Source: Paguma larvata
Lineage: Eukaryota > Chordata > Mammalia > Carnivora > Viverridae
Direction: 5' to 3'
Length of the DNA stretch: 64,000 nucleotides
Assembly: GCA_030068075.1 (NCBI GenBank)
Contig: CM057843.1
Span: forward strand, 12,356,001-12,420,000
A program made the translations under genes and the position numbers. The notes beneath the pieces are model-generated. The model did no database searches, was not told the DNA's origin, and worked only from the letters and a program-made list of their open reading frames with translations. The first letter of the stretch is position 1, and each line of letters opens with the position of its first letter. Of this stretch, positions 12,816 to 24,432 are shown in pieces.

Positions 12816-15367
12816 ATGTCCAGGTAGGTTTGGGGAGCTCATCCAGGGTAAGTGTCTGTGGGCTGCCGTCCTGGGCTCCGGTGTCCCTCCAACCCCGCTG
12901 ACACAGCAGAGGCACTCAGTGTTTATTAGTCCGTTGAATGGTTGATGAGTGAAAGGAAATCTGATTCCCACGCTGTGGATCTTTCCCCACAAGCCTGTGG
13001 TAGCTTCTGGGCATTTCTTCCTCTTGGCCCTTTGTGGTCAACTTGCAAAAGCGCCTCCGTCCAGGGGACTTGGTGGTGGTGGGCGGCAACGAGAATGCAC
13101 AGAGCCTGCGGTGAGGAAGCCTGTGGTCTGAAAAGAGTTGAGATGTGGCTGTTCCTGAGAGAGAGGCTGTTTCTCCCAGAACACTCCTGGAGACCACGCT
13201 CCCAGGTACCCTGCCCACCCACGGGCCTCCCAGGGCCCAGACGTGGCCCACTGCGGGATTGTGTTGCTCCAGAGCTGCGTCCTCCTGAGTGCCTCAGTGC
13301 CTCCGACCGGTCGAAGGCTCTGGCCAGGCCAGTTGGAGAGATTCAGGGTGGAGATCTGGTTCATGGGGAGGCAGGTCAGCCCCTGTCACGTGCAAGACCT
13401 TCGTTTATCTCCCAGGCTGGGCTTTCATTAGGGTTGATGAGCACTGTGGAAAAAAAGATCCCGGGTGTACATAACTCTATAACTGACCGATCTGTACGTT
13501 TTCTCAACCTTGGAAGAACACGCTGGGAGTGGTAAATTATAAAGATGGATCTTAAGACTTCACCACATCAGTGCAGAGTCCCAGGAGGTGGGAATTTCGA
13601 GAGACTGCTTGGGAATTGCCAGTAGGAAAGAATCAAGACAGAGCATCCAAGAGCCGGACTTCTTTGTCAAATGCGGGCCTTCCTATAGTGCTTGCAGAGG
13701 ATCTCAGGTCTAACTGAATCCTTTCACTGGGGTGGTATCGTCTTTGGAAGCAGAGAATAAGCTGAAGAGAAACTCGACGTCGAGCCCCCTTCTCTGTGAA
13801 GGCTTTCATCTTCCACACATTCCTTACTTCTTTGCTCCTGCTTCTCCTGCCCTTTAACCAGAAGGGTGTCAGGTTTTGATGTGCTCCAGGCTCCCTGCCC
13901 CAAGAGGGAGGGTGCTGGTGCTTGTGGGGTTTTCCTGGGAATTAAGGAGAAGTATGTGAGTCTGGGAAAAAGAGGATGTTCTTCCTGGTGGTGCCACCTC
14001 CTCCCAGTGACAAGGGAACCCAGGCAGGGCTGGGCCCTGTTCGGATCGCTCCTGGTTCCCTGGTGTTTGGGCACAGAGCCTGTCCTCAGAGGGATTCAGG
14101 GCCCTCAGTCCCGGGCCGGTTTGTTTCTCCAGACTTTAATAGGTGCACCTGAGTCCCCTGCTGTTGTCGCCACTGGATGCCTGGGTTTGACCACAGAACG
14201 GGCTTCCCCTGCCCTTTGTCCTGGGGGCTGACGTCCCTGCGAGTGAAGGGAAGGGGTGGAGACCCATGGCTCTGCTCTGGCCTGCATTCAGGTGGAGTCA
14301 GTGCGCAGGCCACAGGCCCCAGTCACCCCCGAGGGTCTCTTGCCAGAGGCCTCTTGTGACCCCTGTCTTTTCCCCTTGTGTTCCAAAACCTGGACAGCTA
14401 GGGGAGTCCAGTGGTTTCTGATATGTTGCAAGCTCCAGTTTCTCTGTCTCTAGCATGTTTGGGTGCTTTATATAAATCTGAGAGTTTCTCCCCAAACGGC
14501 CATTTGAAGTCCTTTGAACTTCCAGGTCGTGCGGATCTTGTTAAGCGGAGTCCTATGACAGCCCCAGGGCTGTCTGCTGCTGAGGCTGAGTAGCATGGGT
14601 GACGGGAAGGGGTGTGTACGCATACACCAAGGGGTGCATACGCACACCCCGCTTGTGCGCTCCGCGGTTCGGCGCGTCACCGGGGTTGGCAGCGAGCTCC
14701 CCTGCACACGCTGTGCTCCAGCCAGACGCTCGCGCCGAGCAGAAGCCAAAGGAGCTGGACCCAGAGCTCAGGGCAGGGGACTATGGAGGCAGGAGTCTGC
14801 TTCCCGAATTGCCGGTTTTCCGGGGTACCTCCTCCTGAGGCAAGGGCTTTCTTGGGCTTTGCCCCCGTCGTCACACAGAAATGCTGTAGCCCTGGTCTCC
14901 TCCCCCCCCCCCCACCTGTGTCACATCTCTCACAGGCGGTATGATTGCCTGGCATGGTCTCCGTTTTCCCAGGGTTCTTACAGTGTCGGTGGAGGGGAAA
15001 CTACCCTCTCCCTCCCCTGCTTTCCGCTCAGCTGCCCAAAGATTGCATTTTCTTCACTAATTGTGGCTGGCAGGGTTTTCGAGGCTGCTACTCGGAGCAC
15101 TGGGTGCTGGGCACCTTACGAGACATCTCCATTGGCATCTGCTCTCCCTCTGTACCCCCTCAGCCCCCACCTCCCCCCTCTTCCAGCAATCTCTTTACAG
15201 CTGTGTTTTGTCTCTGCTCTCCCTCTCCATCTTTGCTTTCATCGGGTCCTCTTTGGCCCAGCCAAAAGCTGTGAGTGACTTAATCCAGCTGGATGGCCGC
15301 CTGGGACAGCCAGCCAGCCCCAAAGCTGAGCGTACTGTGGCATCAGAGAGCAGGGTCTCCCCTTGAG

Positions 15368-15787
15368 GCAGTTCTTCCCAACTTTGGGTCGACATTCGAA
15401 GCACTAAGGGACTTTGTGAATAATTCCGACACCCAAGCCCTACCCTAGAATATTTATTTTTTATAAAAAAAAATTTTTTTTTAATGTTTGTTAATTTTTG
15501 AGAGAGAGAGACAGAGCTCAAGCAGGAAAGGGCAGAGAGAGAGGGAGACACAGAATCTGAAGCAGGCTCCAGGCTCTGAGCTGCCAGCACAGGGCCTGAC
15601 GCGGGGCTGGAACTCCCAAACTGAGATTGTGACCTGAGCTGAAGTTGGACGCTTAACCGATAGAGCCACCCAGGCATCCCCTTCCCCCAGAAAATTTAAA
15701 TCTGAGCCTCTGGGCATAGAACCTCTATTTAAAAATCTTCCCAGGTGGTTCCATTATTCAGCAGAAGTGGAGAACCATTGCTTTAAG
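15368..15787. mobile_element. MER5A hAT MITE, split by a SINE
   Basis: Two halves flank a felid SINE. The left half begins 'cagttcttcccaactttggg', and the right half ends 'gcagaagtggagaaccattg'. The ends are inverted copies of each other, as in the Charlie-derived MER5A, and the interior is a diverged match to that short non-autonomous element. MER5A predates the felid SINE. Confidence 0.75.
15466..15681 (-). mobile_element. Felid SINE inside MER5A
   Basis: On the minus strand it reads head, B box, GACAGCTCAGAGCC-like middle, AG-rich tract and A/T-rich tail. The right edge is 'gagccacccaggcatcccc'. Both flanks are parts of one MER5A, which gives the order of insertion. Confidence 0.92.
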
Positions 15788-16106
15788 ACTATTTGCCTTC
15801 CTTCTAGGCTCTCTGGTGAGGCTCTGGTCCCCCAGAGTCTCTTCTCCCTGCCTCAGACTGCAGTACTGGGGGCGAGTGGGAGGCTGCTGCAGACTGGGCT
15901 CGGTGTATGTTATGGCTCCCAACGGCTGCCTCGCTTTCAGTCTTGCTGTGGCAAACAGCAGCTTGTTTTCCCCAGATCTCCCTGGTAGGCCTTTGGTAGG
16001 AAAGCAAGTTAAACCTCATGGAACAGCAGCACCCCTTTTCTCCCAAGCTAAGGCAGATTTGAAGGCTGGCAGCAGCCAAAGGCTGGGAGCTGGGATGTGG
16101 GAATCT

Positions 16107-16116
16107 CCATATAAGG
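16107..16116. promoter_or_regulatory. Perfect CArG box (candidate SRF site)
   Basis: CCATATAAGG fits CC(A/T)6GG exactly. SRF binds this motif, and SRF/MRTF commonly controls actin-cytoskeleton genes. That it acts on MPRIP is inference: a single 10-base site can occur by chance, and no binding is shown. Confidence 0.35.
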
Positions 16117-16766
16117 CCACCATTCTCCCAGCCTGCCTGCATGCCTGGGTGCCAGCCTCCGCCTCCTTTCCAGAGTGGCTCCCTCCCACCTGCCTTGCTC
16201 TGCTGGGAGACGTCGGCTCTGACAGGCCTGAAGGGCACCTTTTGCCAGGGGTGCCTTTAGTCCCCCACCCCCCTTTCCCTTTTGTGTGTTCTTCTCCTTT
16301 CCCTCCTTATCTAACACATCCTGGGAGAGAGGGCTCAAAAACTCACACAGAAGGTCTAGCATGTCCACCTAGTACCTGCCCTACTCACTGCTGAGCTCTT
16401 GGGTGTACGGGAACCCTGACAGGCCCTTCTTCCCTGGGAGTTCGCGGGGAGAGGTTCTAGGCAGTGGTGTAAACGGGAGGTGTGTACCTCTGGAAGCGAA
16501 TGGAGCGTGTGAGACTGAAGGCAAGTGCGACAGCACAAGAGCACCGTGCTCTAGTTGATAAGGCTTTTCCCCGCGGGGCGCTGCTTAACAGTTCTGACAC
16601 ACGACGCACGTGTACCGGGATCAGACAGTTAAGTAAATGGATGGCAGACACTGGGGCCACTGTTGCAGTGGGTGGTTACAGGCAAAAAAAGGGAGAGGCT
16701 GGAACGGTCCATGCGGTGTGGTTAGAGTCCGAGATATCAAGATGTTTAGTTTCATGGGGACACAGA

Positions 16767-16808
16767 AGGAGAGACAGAGAGAGAGAGAGAGAGAGAGATG
16801 GATGGATA
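16767..16808. repeat. (AG)n(GGAT)n microsatellite
   Basis: GA dinucleotides continue into three GGAT-type units. Confidence 0.85.
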
Positions 16809-17029
16809 TAGGTGGATGGACATAGATGGATTATATGCACCTGCATTTCCTTGCCATGAGCCGAGAAGGCCGGGAGGCAGCAACACCCTAGATTCTAGGA
16901 CTGGGGCAGGAAATATCCAGGCTGAGCCCCGAGAACCTTGTCACGCCAGACGGTAAGGAGTACTTTGAGAGTGGATGTGTGCACACATTGCCAGGATGTG
17001 TCAGAGACACAGGAGCCAACTGAAAAAGT

Positions 17030-17690
17030 CCTCCTCAGTGACCGAAGCTTGAAAAAAATACATAATTTGAGCAACAAAATACGTAATGTAGGGTTGGATT
17101 ATAACCTAAAGTGTAAAATGAACATCTACAAGTTTATATAAGTAAATGATTGAATAAAGAAATACACAAATGAGGGAGAAGAAACAAAATCCTCCTGCAG
17201 AAGAATTCCGAATAACTTCTGTGGCGAGTCCCCCGAGGGAGGTGGAGCTAACTCCCCACTCCTTATGCGCGGGCTGCACATAGCGACTTCGCCCCCGAGA
17301 CAGGGGCAATACTGACTTTAGAGTGCAGAGAACCAGCAAAGACAGCCTCAGCCAGGCGTGCGAGGTCAGCATCAGGACCAGTTAAGTCCTGTGCCCTCGA
17401 CAGGACATGGAGACAAGGGGCCTCTGTGGACTCCCTCCCCCAAATCCCTAACCCCAGTCTAACCATGAGAAAAATGCCAAATTCCAGCTGAGAGGTATTC
17501 TACAAAATACCTGGCCAGTCAGTGTTATCACCAATAAGGCAAGGCTGAGGGACTGTCACAGCCAAGAGGGGCCTAAGGTGACGTGACAACCAGATGTAAT
17601 GTGGGATCCCAGAACAGAAAAAGTATGTTACGAAAAAGCTACGGAAATCCGAATAAAGTAGGATTTTTAAAAAATTTTTTCAAGTACCAT
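17030..17690 (+). mobile_element. L1M 3' end, sense
   Basis: The block 'gtgacaaccagatgtaatgt', 'gggatcccagaacagaaaaa' and 'ggaaatccgaataaagtagg' matches the 3' untranslated part of old L1 elements. The upstream portion is more diverged and its left edge is approximate. Confidence 0.75.
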
Positions 17691-18339
17691 AGAAACTTGG
17701 AGAAAGAGGAAGTCTAGACTGGGAAGCCAGGAAAGGGAAAGGCTGGGAAACGAAGTGCTGGTGGAGTTGCCCTTGAAGGAAGGGTGGACCCCACCCCCTG
17801 GCCAGGAAGCCCAGCAGGTGTGCAGCCCTGGACAAGCGGGTCCCGGATGGTGGGAGCCAAGTTGGAAGGCGGGTGGGCTCGGGTCATGATCGCAGCGTCA
17901 CCAGAGGCTTTCCCGCTTCTACGGCAGGAGGCCCGGCAATGGTGGCGAGGAATTAACAGTGGGGAATGAAGGACTGTGGAGGCCTGGAGTCCCTCAGGAC
18001 GAGTTTACTAACAGGGCCCTTTCACAGCCTTGTCTGGTTAAACCGAGGCAGCAGGACTGAAACGGGGGAACTGAGGGTTGGCTCCTCCATCGGTGGTACC
18101 CTCAGCACTTGGAGGGAGGGCTGTCAGCCTTCCCTTCTTCCCGCTTCCCCTCGGGTCCCAGGAGTGGTGTGAGGTCGGACCTGTGCTCCAGTCCCCTGCT
18201 GTTGGGCTTGCCTCCCCCACCCCTTCCCTGCATCTCCTCCCCTGCCCCTGCTTACCTGCCCTGCTCAGAACCACACCTCGTCCCAAGCTCCTCTGTCGCT
18301 GCTCCTGCTTCATTTCCCACTCTGGCCCTTAACCACGGC

Positions 18340-18470
18340 CTGATTCTGTATCTGTCTTACCTGCTGACTCTAGCCTGGAAGGTCAGCCTCATGAGGTCAG
18401 AGATTCTGTCAGTTTTGTTCAGTGTCGGGCACATAGTAGGTCCTCCATAGATACCTACTAAGTGGATGAA
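18340..18470 (+). repeat. L2 3' end
   Basis: 'ctcatgaggtcagagattct', 'gttttgttcagtgtcgggca' and 'catagtaggtcctccataga' match the conserved 3' end of LINE-2. Confidence 0.7.
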
Positions 18471-19868
18471 CGCTGTTGGGTGGATGAAGGCTGTTGGTAG
18501 TAACTGCTTTGCTTTGCTAAGTGTTTTTTTTCCCTATGTATCCACAGTGGAGCGATGCCAGCCTCAAATTTATGGGGACAAAATGTTCACTTATTGAAAG
18601 AGCCTTAGTAAATGCCCTTCTTCATCTCTCGCTGAACTCCATCTCTGCAGCTCCTGTGCCCTTGAGCCTAGCGCGTCATGTGGGGGACCTTGCCGGACAG
18701 GTCTGATCCTGGTACCACGAGAAGCCTTTAAGATGTTTGACTTCTTTGTTCTTGGCATCCTCGTACCCTGCTTCCCACCGGCCACGTTCACGCCTTTTTT
18801 TCAGCACCAGCTTCCATGTGGCAGGTACCATGTCTTACTCCTCACCGTCCCCAGGGCCTGGTGTCCAGCGCCCAGGCCTTGTTCCATATCCCCAGTCCCT
18901 CCTCAGTCAGCCTTCATTCTCTAGGTTAAATAGCCCTGGCCCCTTCAGTCTACTCCCGTAGGACCCAATCTGGGACCCTTCTCTCCACCTCTTGTCACTC
19001 CCGTGAACCAGGTTCTTTTTATTTCTGGCCTTTGTTGAGCCCTGACTTGTGTTGAGCCCCGTTCTCAAGCCATCTTTTCTCTGTGCTCCTTCCTCTGGAG
19101 GAAGATGGCCTCCTTGGACTGAGGCTGGGGCTGCCTGGAGAGGCCTTTCAGAGCAGGCAGGGATTGAGGGCGAGCAGGGGACAGAGCTGCCTGCCGCTGG
19201 GGCTGTGCCTCAGCTGCTAAATCCTGCCCCGCCCCCACCCACAAGGGAGGAGCTGGGCATTTCTGTTGGTGCCACCAGTAGTAGCCTTTCTTGTCCCTCC
19301 TTGCCTCCAGGAGGCCACCTGGTGGCCCTGGACTTCGTGGGCTAGGGTCAGCTCTGCCCATCTGGCCATGTGCCCCTGGTCATCTGACCCCTGAGGGCCC
19401 TGCTTAGCTACCTGCTGGGTAGCTGATGCTTCAGGCCTTCCGCTCTAATGGATGTGAGCCTCTTCCAGAAGGAAGTTCTTTCTGCTGAAAAGTGACACAG
19501 ACACATTGTTTCCCTCTCCTTTGCATCTGAGAGGAGAACTGAGTTCAAGTCCTTTTCTTGATTGCCACCCTCCTCAGCCTGCCTCACCCGTGCTCCTGCT
19601 CTGTCCTCTATCTCTGGACTCATCCTCTTCCCTTCCCTGCCTCACCCCTGCTCCAGCCAGACTATCCTCTCAGCTAGCCCTTAGTGGTCTCCCAGAGGCG
19701 TTTCCAGCTCCGACAGTCTCAACAGGCTGCTGTCTCCCTGCCTCTATGGCTGCTCTTGACTTCTTGTCCTGCCTGCCTGACTCCCATTACTTGTGGCCTT
19801 AGCCTAGAAGTGTCTTTCTATGAAGGAGGGAGACAGAAAAAAGGTAGCTGGAATATAGGCCAAGCACT

Positions 19869-20095
19869 TGCACGCGCGCGCGCACGCACGCACACACGCA
19901 CGGATACACACAGGAAAGGAAGGGAAGGAGGGAGGGAGGAAGGAAAGGAAAGGAAAGGAAGGAAGGAAAGGAAGGAAAGGAAGGAAAGGAAGGAAGGAAG
20001 GAAAGGAAGGAAAGGAAGGAAGGAAGGAAAGGAAGGAAGGAAGGAAGGAAGGAAGGAAGGAAGGAAAAGAAAGAAGGGAGAGAAAGAAAAGAAAA
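19869..20095. repeat. (CG/CA)n then (GGAA/GGAAA)n microsatellite
   Basis: An alternating CG/CA tract of about 40 bases is followed by about 180 bases of purine-only GGAA and GGAAA units. The KEGRKEGRK frames are products of this repeat. GGAA runs can be bound by ETS factors; no function is claimed. Confidence 0.95.
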
Positions 20096-20639
20096 ATTAG
20101 TTCTTTACTTTAGCACCTGCTCTAGCCCTGAGTCATTGAGGCCCAATCCTAAGAGTCATCCCGTCTGCTCTTTTTCCTTAGCCTCATAGGCCTTAAGTCC
20201 AACATAACCCAAATCCAGCCACTCTTCGCCCCCGACACCATCGGCATTCCAGTCTGGGCCACTGTTTCATCTGTCTGCCTCACTTGTCTGGGGTCAGAGT
20301 ATTCTTGTGAGCTGCAGCCAGGCCGCCTCTGCTGGCACATGTCCTTGGCAGGTCACGTCCTCTGGGCCCAGCAGGACCCCTTTCATTCCAGTCCTCCAGC
20401 AGGCCGGCCCCAGCTCGTCCCTGCCTCTGCCTCGCTTGGCCTCTGTTGGCCTCTGTGGGGGCCCATCCCCACCCCAGGCGTTCGCTAGCCCCCATCCCCC
20501 GCCCCACTTGCTTTGCTTTCCTTCTGGTAGTTTATTTCACTAGTCCAAATGGGGTCATTCTTTGTTTCTTTTAATTTACCTTTATCACAATGAGAATGAA
20601 GTGAGCTTTACTAAGGGAGACCCTTTGACCTCTCCCCTG

Positions 20640-20700
20640 CACCAACCAAGCACAGTGAGTGCCTGGCATAAAGTAGGTGCTCAGTAAATACCTTCTGTTC
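20640..20700 (+). repeat. MIR/L2 tail fragment
   Basis: 'gtgcctggcataaagtaggt' followed by 'gctcagtaaata' is the shared MIR/L2 3' tail motif. Confidence 0.6.
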
Positions 20701-21689
20701 CTAAACATTCCTAGCCAGTTCTAAGGTGATTACACGGACTTTTACACAGGGCCTTGAAGACTTCCTTCACTATCAGTAGATGGGTTTAAAAGTGTAAAGT
20801 AGAACTAAAGTCAGAGCCCCGAGAACTTAGCCAGGGGCCACAGGCCCACAAGTTCAGTTGTGAGTCAGACCAGTGATGATAATGTACTTCCTCCAGGAGT
20901 CTAATAGGCCAGCTCCCAAAGACTACAGGACACACCAGGAGAAGAGGCTGAGACAAGGGACATTGGCACAGGCAGGTGGGCAACAGAACTGGGGAGGAGG
21001 AAGGGCTTAGATGCCCGGTGAAAACCAAGAAAGGCAAAACCATAAAGGCGGGATTTAGTGGTTCTGTTATGGGAGGAGGAGATTGAGTTACTTAAAGGTC
21101 TGGAGCTAAGGAAGTAAACTTGGGCTCTGGGGCGAACTCGGCCAATGTACTGAATCGTACTAGTCCTGTTCAGGTCAAAAGGCTCACACCTGTAACGGAT
21201 GCTCATTTGTATATAGTTTGTACCTGAGATCACCGCACCTTCCAGGAAGATAGTTCTTATGTTGTCCAGGTCCAGCTGTGCTAGGAAGTATTGATACCCT
21301 AGAGGAGAGTATTGACCCAGCAGGATTCTGGGGTCCGTACTTTGCGGGGGCGGCGGGGGCGGGGGGGGAGGCGCTGCTTCTGCCCTCGAGGTGAGGATTG
21401 GAAATGGGGAGAGGTAGGAATAGGAAGCTGGAGGGTGAGGCCTCTGTTCTGTACCCACTGGGGAGACCTCACGCGAGGCCACTGTAAGCTGGGCTAGACT
21501 TGGCCAGACTCCATCTCTAGACAAGAAGCATGTTAGCCGAAATGACGCATTTCTTTCTGCCCGATGCCCTGTTTCTGTTTCTACTGTGCACGTTGCTGTT
21601 ATTCGCAATGTGGGAATCCAGGTTGGCCCGGACAGTTGGTTCTTTGTGAGTATGTGTGTGTGCGCGTGTGCATGTGTGTGTCTTCAGAT

Positions 21690-21959
21690 GTGCATAACAC
21701 AACATGTACCGTCTTTTCTGTTTTCAGTGTACAATTCAATGGCATTAAGTACATTCACACTGTTTTGCAACCATCAGCATCATCTATCTCCAGAATTTTT
21801 TTATCTTCCCAAACTGAAACCCCGTAGGAATTAAACACTAATATTTGTCCTTTTGTGTCTGGTGTATTTCACTTAACATAATGTTTTTAAAGGTCTGTCC
21901 ATGTTATAGCATGTATCAAGATTTCATTGCTTTTTGTGGCTGGATAAGATTCGTGTGTG

Positions 21960-21996
<37 letters not shown>

Positions 21997-22815
21997 CACA
22001 TTTCGTTTACCTGTTCATCCGTCAGTGGACACTTAGGTGGTTTCTCCCTTTCTGCTGTTGTGAATAATGCTGAAATGAACACGGGCATACAAATATCCGT
22101 TCCAATCCCTGCTTTCAGTTCTTCAGGGGCTATACCTAGAAGTGGAATTGCTGGATGATAGCGTAATTCTGTGTTTAATTTCTTCAGGAACTGCCAAACT
22201 GCTTCCCACAGTGGCTGTACATCTTCCCACTAGCAATGCACAAAGGTTTCAGTTTCTCTTTATCCTTGCCAATGCCTGTTCTTTTCAGGTTTTTTAGGTT
22301 TTGTTTGTTTGTTTGTTTTGTATCAAAGCCATCCTGGTAGGTGTGAGGTGGTATCTCATTGTGGTTTTAATTTGCATTTCCCTAATAACTGATGGGGAGC
22401 TTATTTTCATGTGTTTATTGGCCACTTTTCTATCTTCTTCGAAGAACTATCAATCCAAATTTTTAGCTCATTTCTTGTTGTTTTTGCCATTGAGTTGTAA
22501 GAGTTCTTTATATATTCTGCGTATTGATCCTCTATCAGATGTGTGATTCGTAAATATTTTTTTCCATTCTATGGGTCGCCTTTTCACTCTTGTGCTAGTG
22601 TCCTCAGCACACAAAAGTTTTTAATTTTGATGAAGTCTCATTTCTTTCTCTAATTGCCTGTGCTTTTGGTGTCCTATCCAAATCATTGTCAAATCCAGTG
22701 TTCAAAGCTGTTTGGCTTAGTCGTCTTCTAAGGATTGTGTATTTTTTGCTCTTACATTTAGGTCTTCGGTTCAGTTTGAGTTAATTGTCATATACAGTGT
22801 TGTGGACACTCGGTT
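21690..22815 (-). mobile_element. Old L1 ORF2/3' region, antisense, with (TG)n
   Basis: A long antisense L1 copy: 'gtgtacaattcaatggcatt', 'ggaactgccaaactgcttcc', 'ggtatctcattgtggtttta' and a pre-3'-end ORF2 region follow in the expected order. A (TG)n run of about 36 bases (21961-21996) has grown where the usual text is 'ccattgtatgg'. No frame survives. Confidence 0.9.
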
Positions 22816-23609
22816 CTTGTGGAGTCCTGCTATCATCCTGGTTGGGTGAGTGACGAGGGCAAAAGGTATTCTTCCCTGTGCTCCCTGGCCCCCAGTCTTA
22901 GGAGCAAGGTGAGCCTTGGTGGCCGGTGATGGCTTCCCAAGGAAAGCTGAGGGCCCTTGGCTGCTCGGTGGGAGCCTAGGCGTCTTTGCTGCCCAGCCAG
23001 CAGCCCAAGCCAGCAGGCCAGTCTGGCACAGCAGGTGTGAGAAGGAACTTCCTGGCATTGGCAGCAAATGAAAAAGGTCCTTGTCGTATTCTTTTCTCCC
23101 TTAAAAAAAAGAAGTTTAGCCAACCCTAACGGTGCCCCACAAAGGCAGTGAGTTTGGCTGGTTGACAAAGCCCTTAGTGGGTCATTTCCACAGCACCCCA
23201 CTGACTCCCTGCCTGTACTGTACTGGGCTGAGCAGCCCCTCTCTTTCTGCAGCTCCCAGCCTAGAGCCCCAGTGTGGCCAGGGCACTAGACCCAACTGCC
23301 GTCGCTGCTCGGGATTAGCCAGTGTTCCCCCGTTTGTGGGCCCTTTTCTGCTGAATCCATGGAAGCTCTGAATGCTTCAGAAAGTCCACCCCGCCCTTGG
23401 CCGAGGCCAGAGCCGGATCTTGAAGGGAACCTCCTGGGGACAGGACCACCTGCTCACTGAGCATCGTCTCTGGCAGGAGCTGCCTCCCGATGCCTCCCGA
23501 TGGCATGCTCAGCTGTGCCCTCTGCACAGACACCTGTTGTCAGAGCCCGGTAGACTGCTCGTTAGCTCCTCGGGGGCTGGTTGGCTCTAGCTGCTGCTGC
23601 AGTAGAGGT

Positions 23610-23725
23610 AATGTTGAGGTGGGTCAGGAGTCGGAAAGCCGGGCTCTACTCCTTGTGCCAGTCTGAGCCGTGGCTTCCACGTCTGAAACGTGTGACAGAG
23701 CGAGGGGTGTCAGCACCTTCCAGGC
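23610..23725 (+). repeat. MIR fragment
   Basis: 'gccgggctctactccttgtg', 'cagtctgagccgtggcttcc' and 'acgtctgaaacgtgtgacag' are a diverged MIR core. Confidence 0.5.
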
Positions 23726-23849
23726 CTGGGTGCCTTCCAGGCCGCAGGCTGTGAGTGTTCTTCCTGCAGGGGCCTGAGCAGAGCAGCCAGGGGTCTCTCA
23801 AAGGGCTGCCATGTGCCAATTAGTTCTACCCCAGTGCAGTGTCTTGTTT

Positions 23850-24090
23850 TATCTGTTAAGTATACAAGTCATTGCCTTTCAGTATGGTAACAGGATTGTA
23901 CAACTGTCACCACAATCTAATTTTAGATCATTCCCACCCACCCCCAAAGAGACCCTGTACCCCTCATCTGTCATCCCCTAAACTTCCCCCGGGCCTTGGC
24001 AACCTCTCGTCTACTTTCTGTCTCTATCAGTGTACTTGCTCTGGCCATTTCCTACAGATGGGATTATGCAGTACAGGTGGCGGCTGCAGA
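23850..24090 (-). mobile_element. L1M 3'-end fragment, antisense
   Basis: 'caactgtcaccacaatctaa', 'ttttagatcattcccaccca' and 'ggcaacctctcgtctacttt' are the antisense L1 3' region that also appears at 9.9, 21.7 and 25.8 kb. Confidence 0.8.
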
Positions 24091-24282
24091 CCACCGTGGT
24101 CCTCTGGCAGTCAGGTTCCCTTTCCGGGCCTTGCATCTCCTTCAGGCCGGCTTCCGCACTTCGTGCCCCTCAGATAGTGGAGGACTTCTTACAAGTGGAG
24201 CATCCAGTTACCCACGTAACCCCATCAAAAATGAGATGGGGTGAGGTTGGGTGTTCCTATTTTATAAATAATACATAATTAA

Positions 24283-24432
24283 GGGCGCCTGGATGACTCA
24301 GTCGGTTGAGTGTCTGACCCTTGATTTAGGCTGTCATGATCCCAAGGTCATGGGGTGGAGCCTGCTTGGGATTCTCTCCCTCCCTCTCCCTCCCTTCCCC
24401 TCCCTCCCCCCCTCAAATAAAATAAACGATAA
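24283..24432 (+). mobile_element. Carnivore SINE
   Basis: The head is 'gggcgcctggatgactcagt', followed by a shortened middle, a (CCCTCT)-rich tract and a short A-rich tail. Duplications around ATACATAATT and ATACATATTT flank it. Confidence 0.88.
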
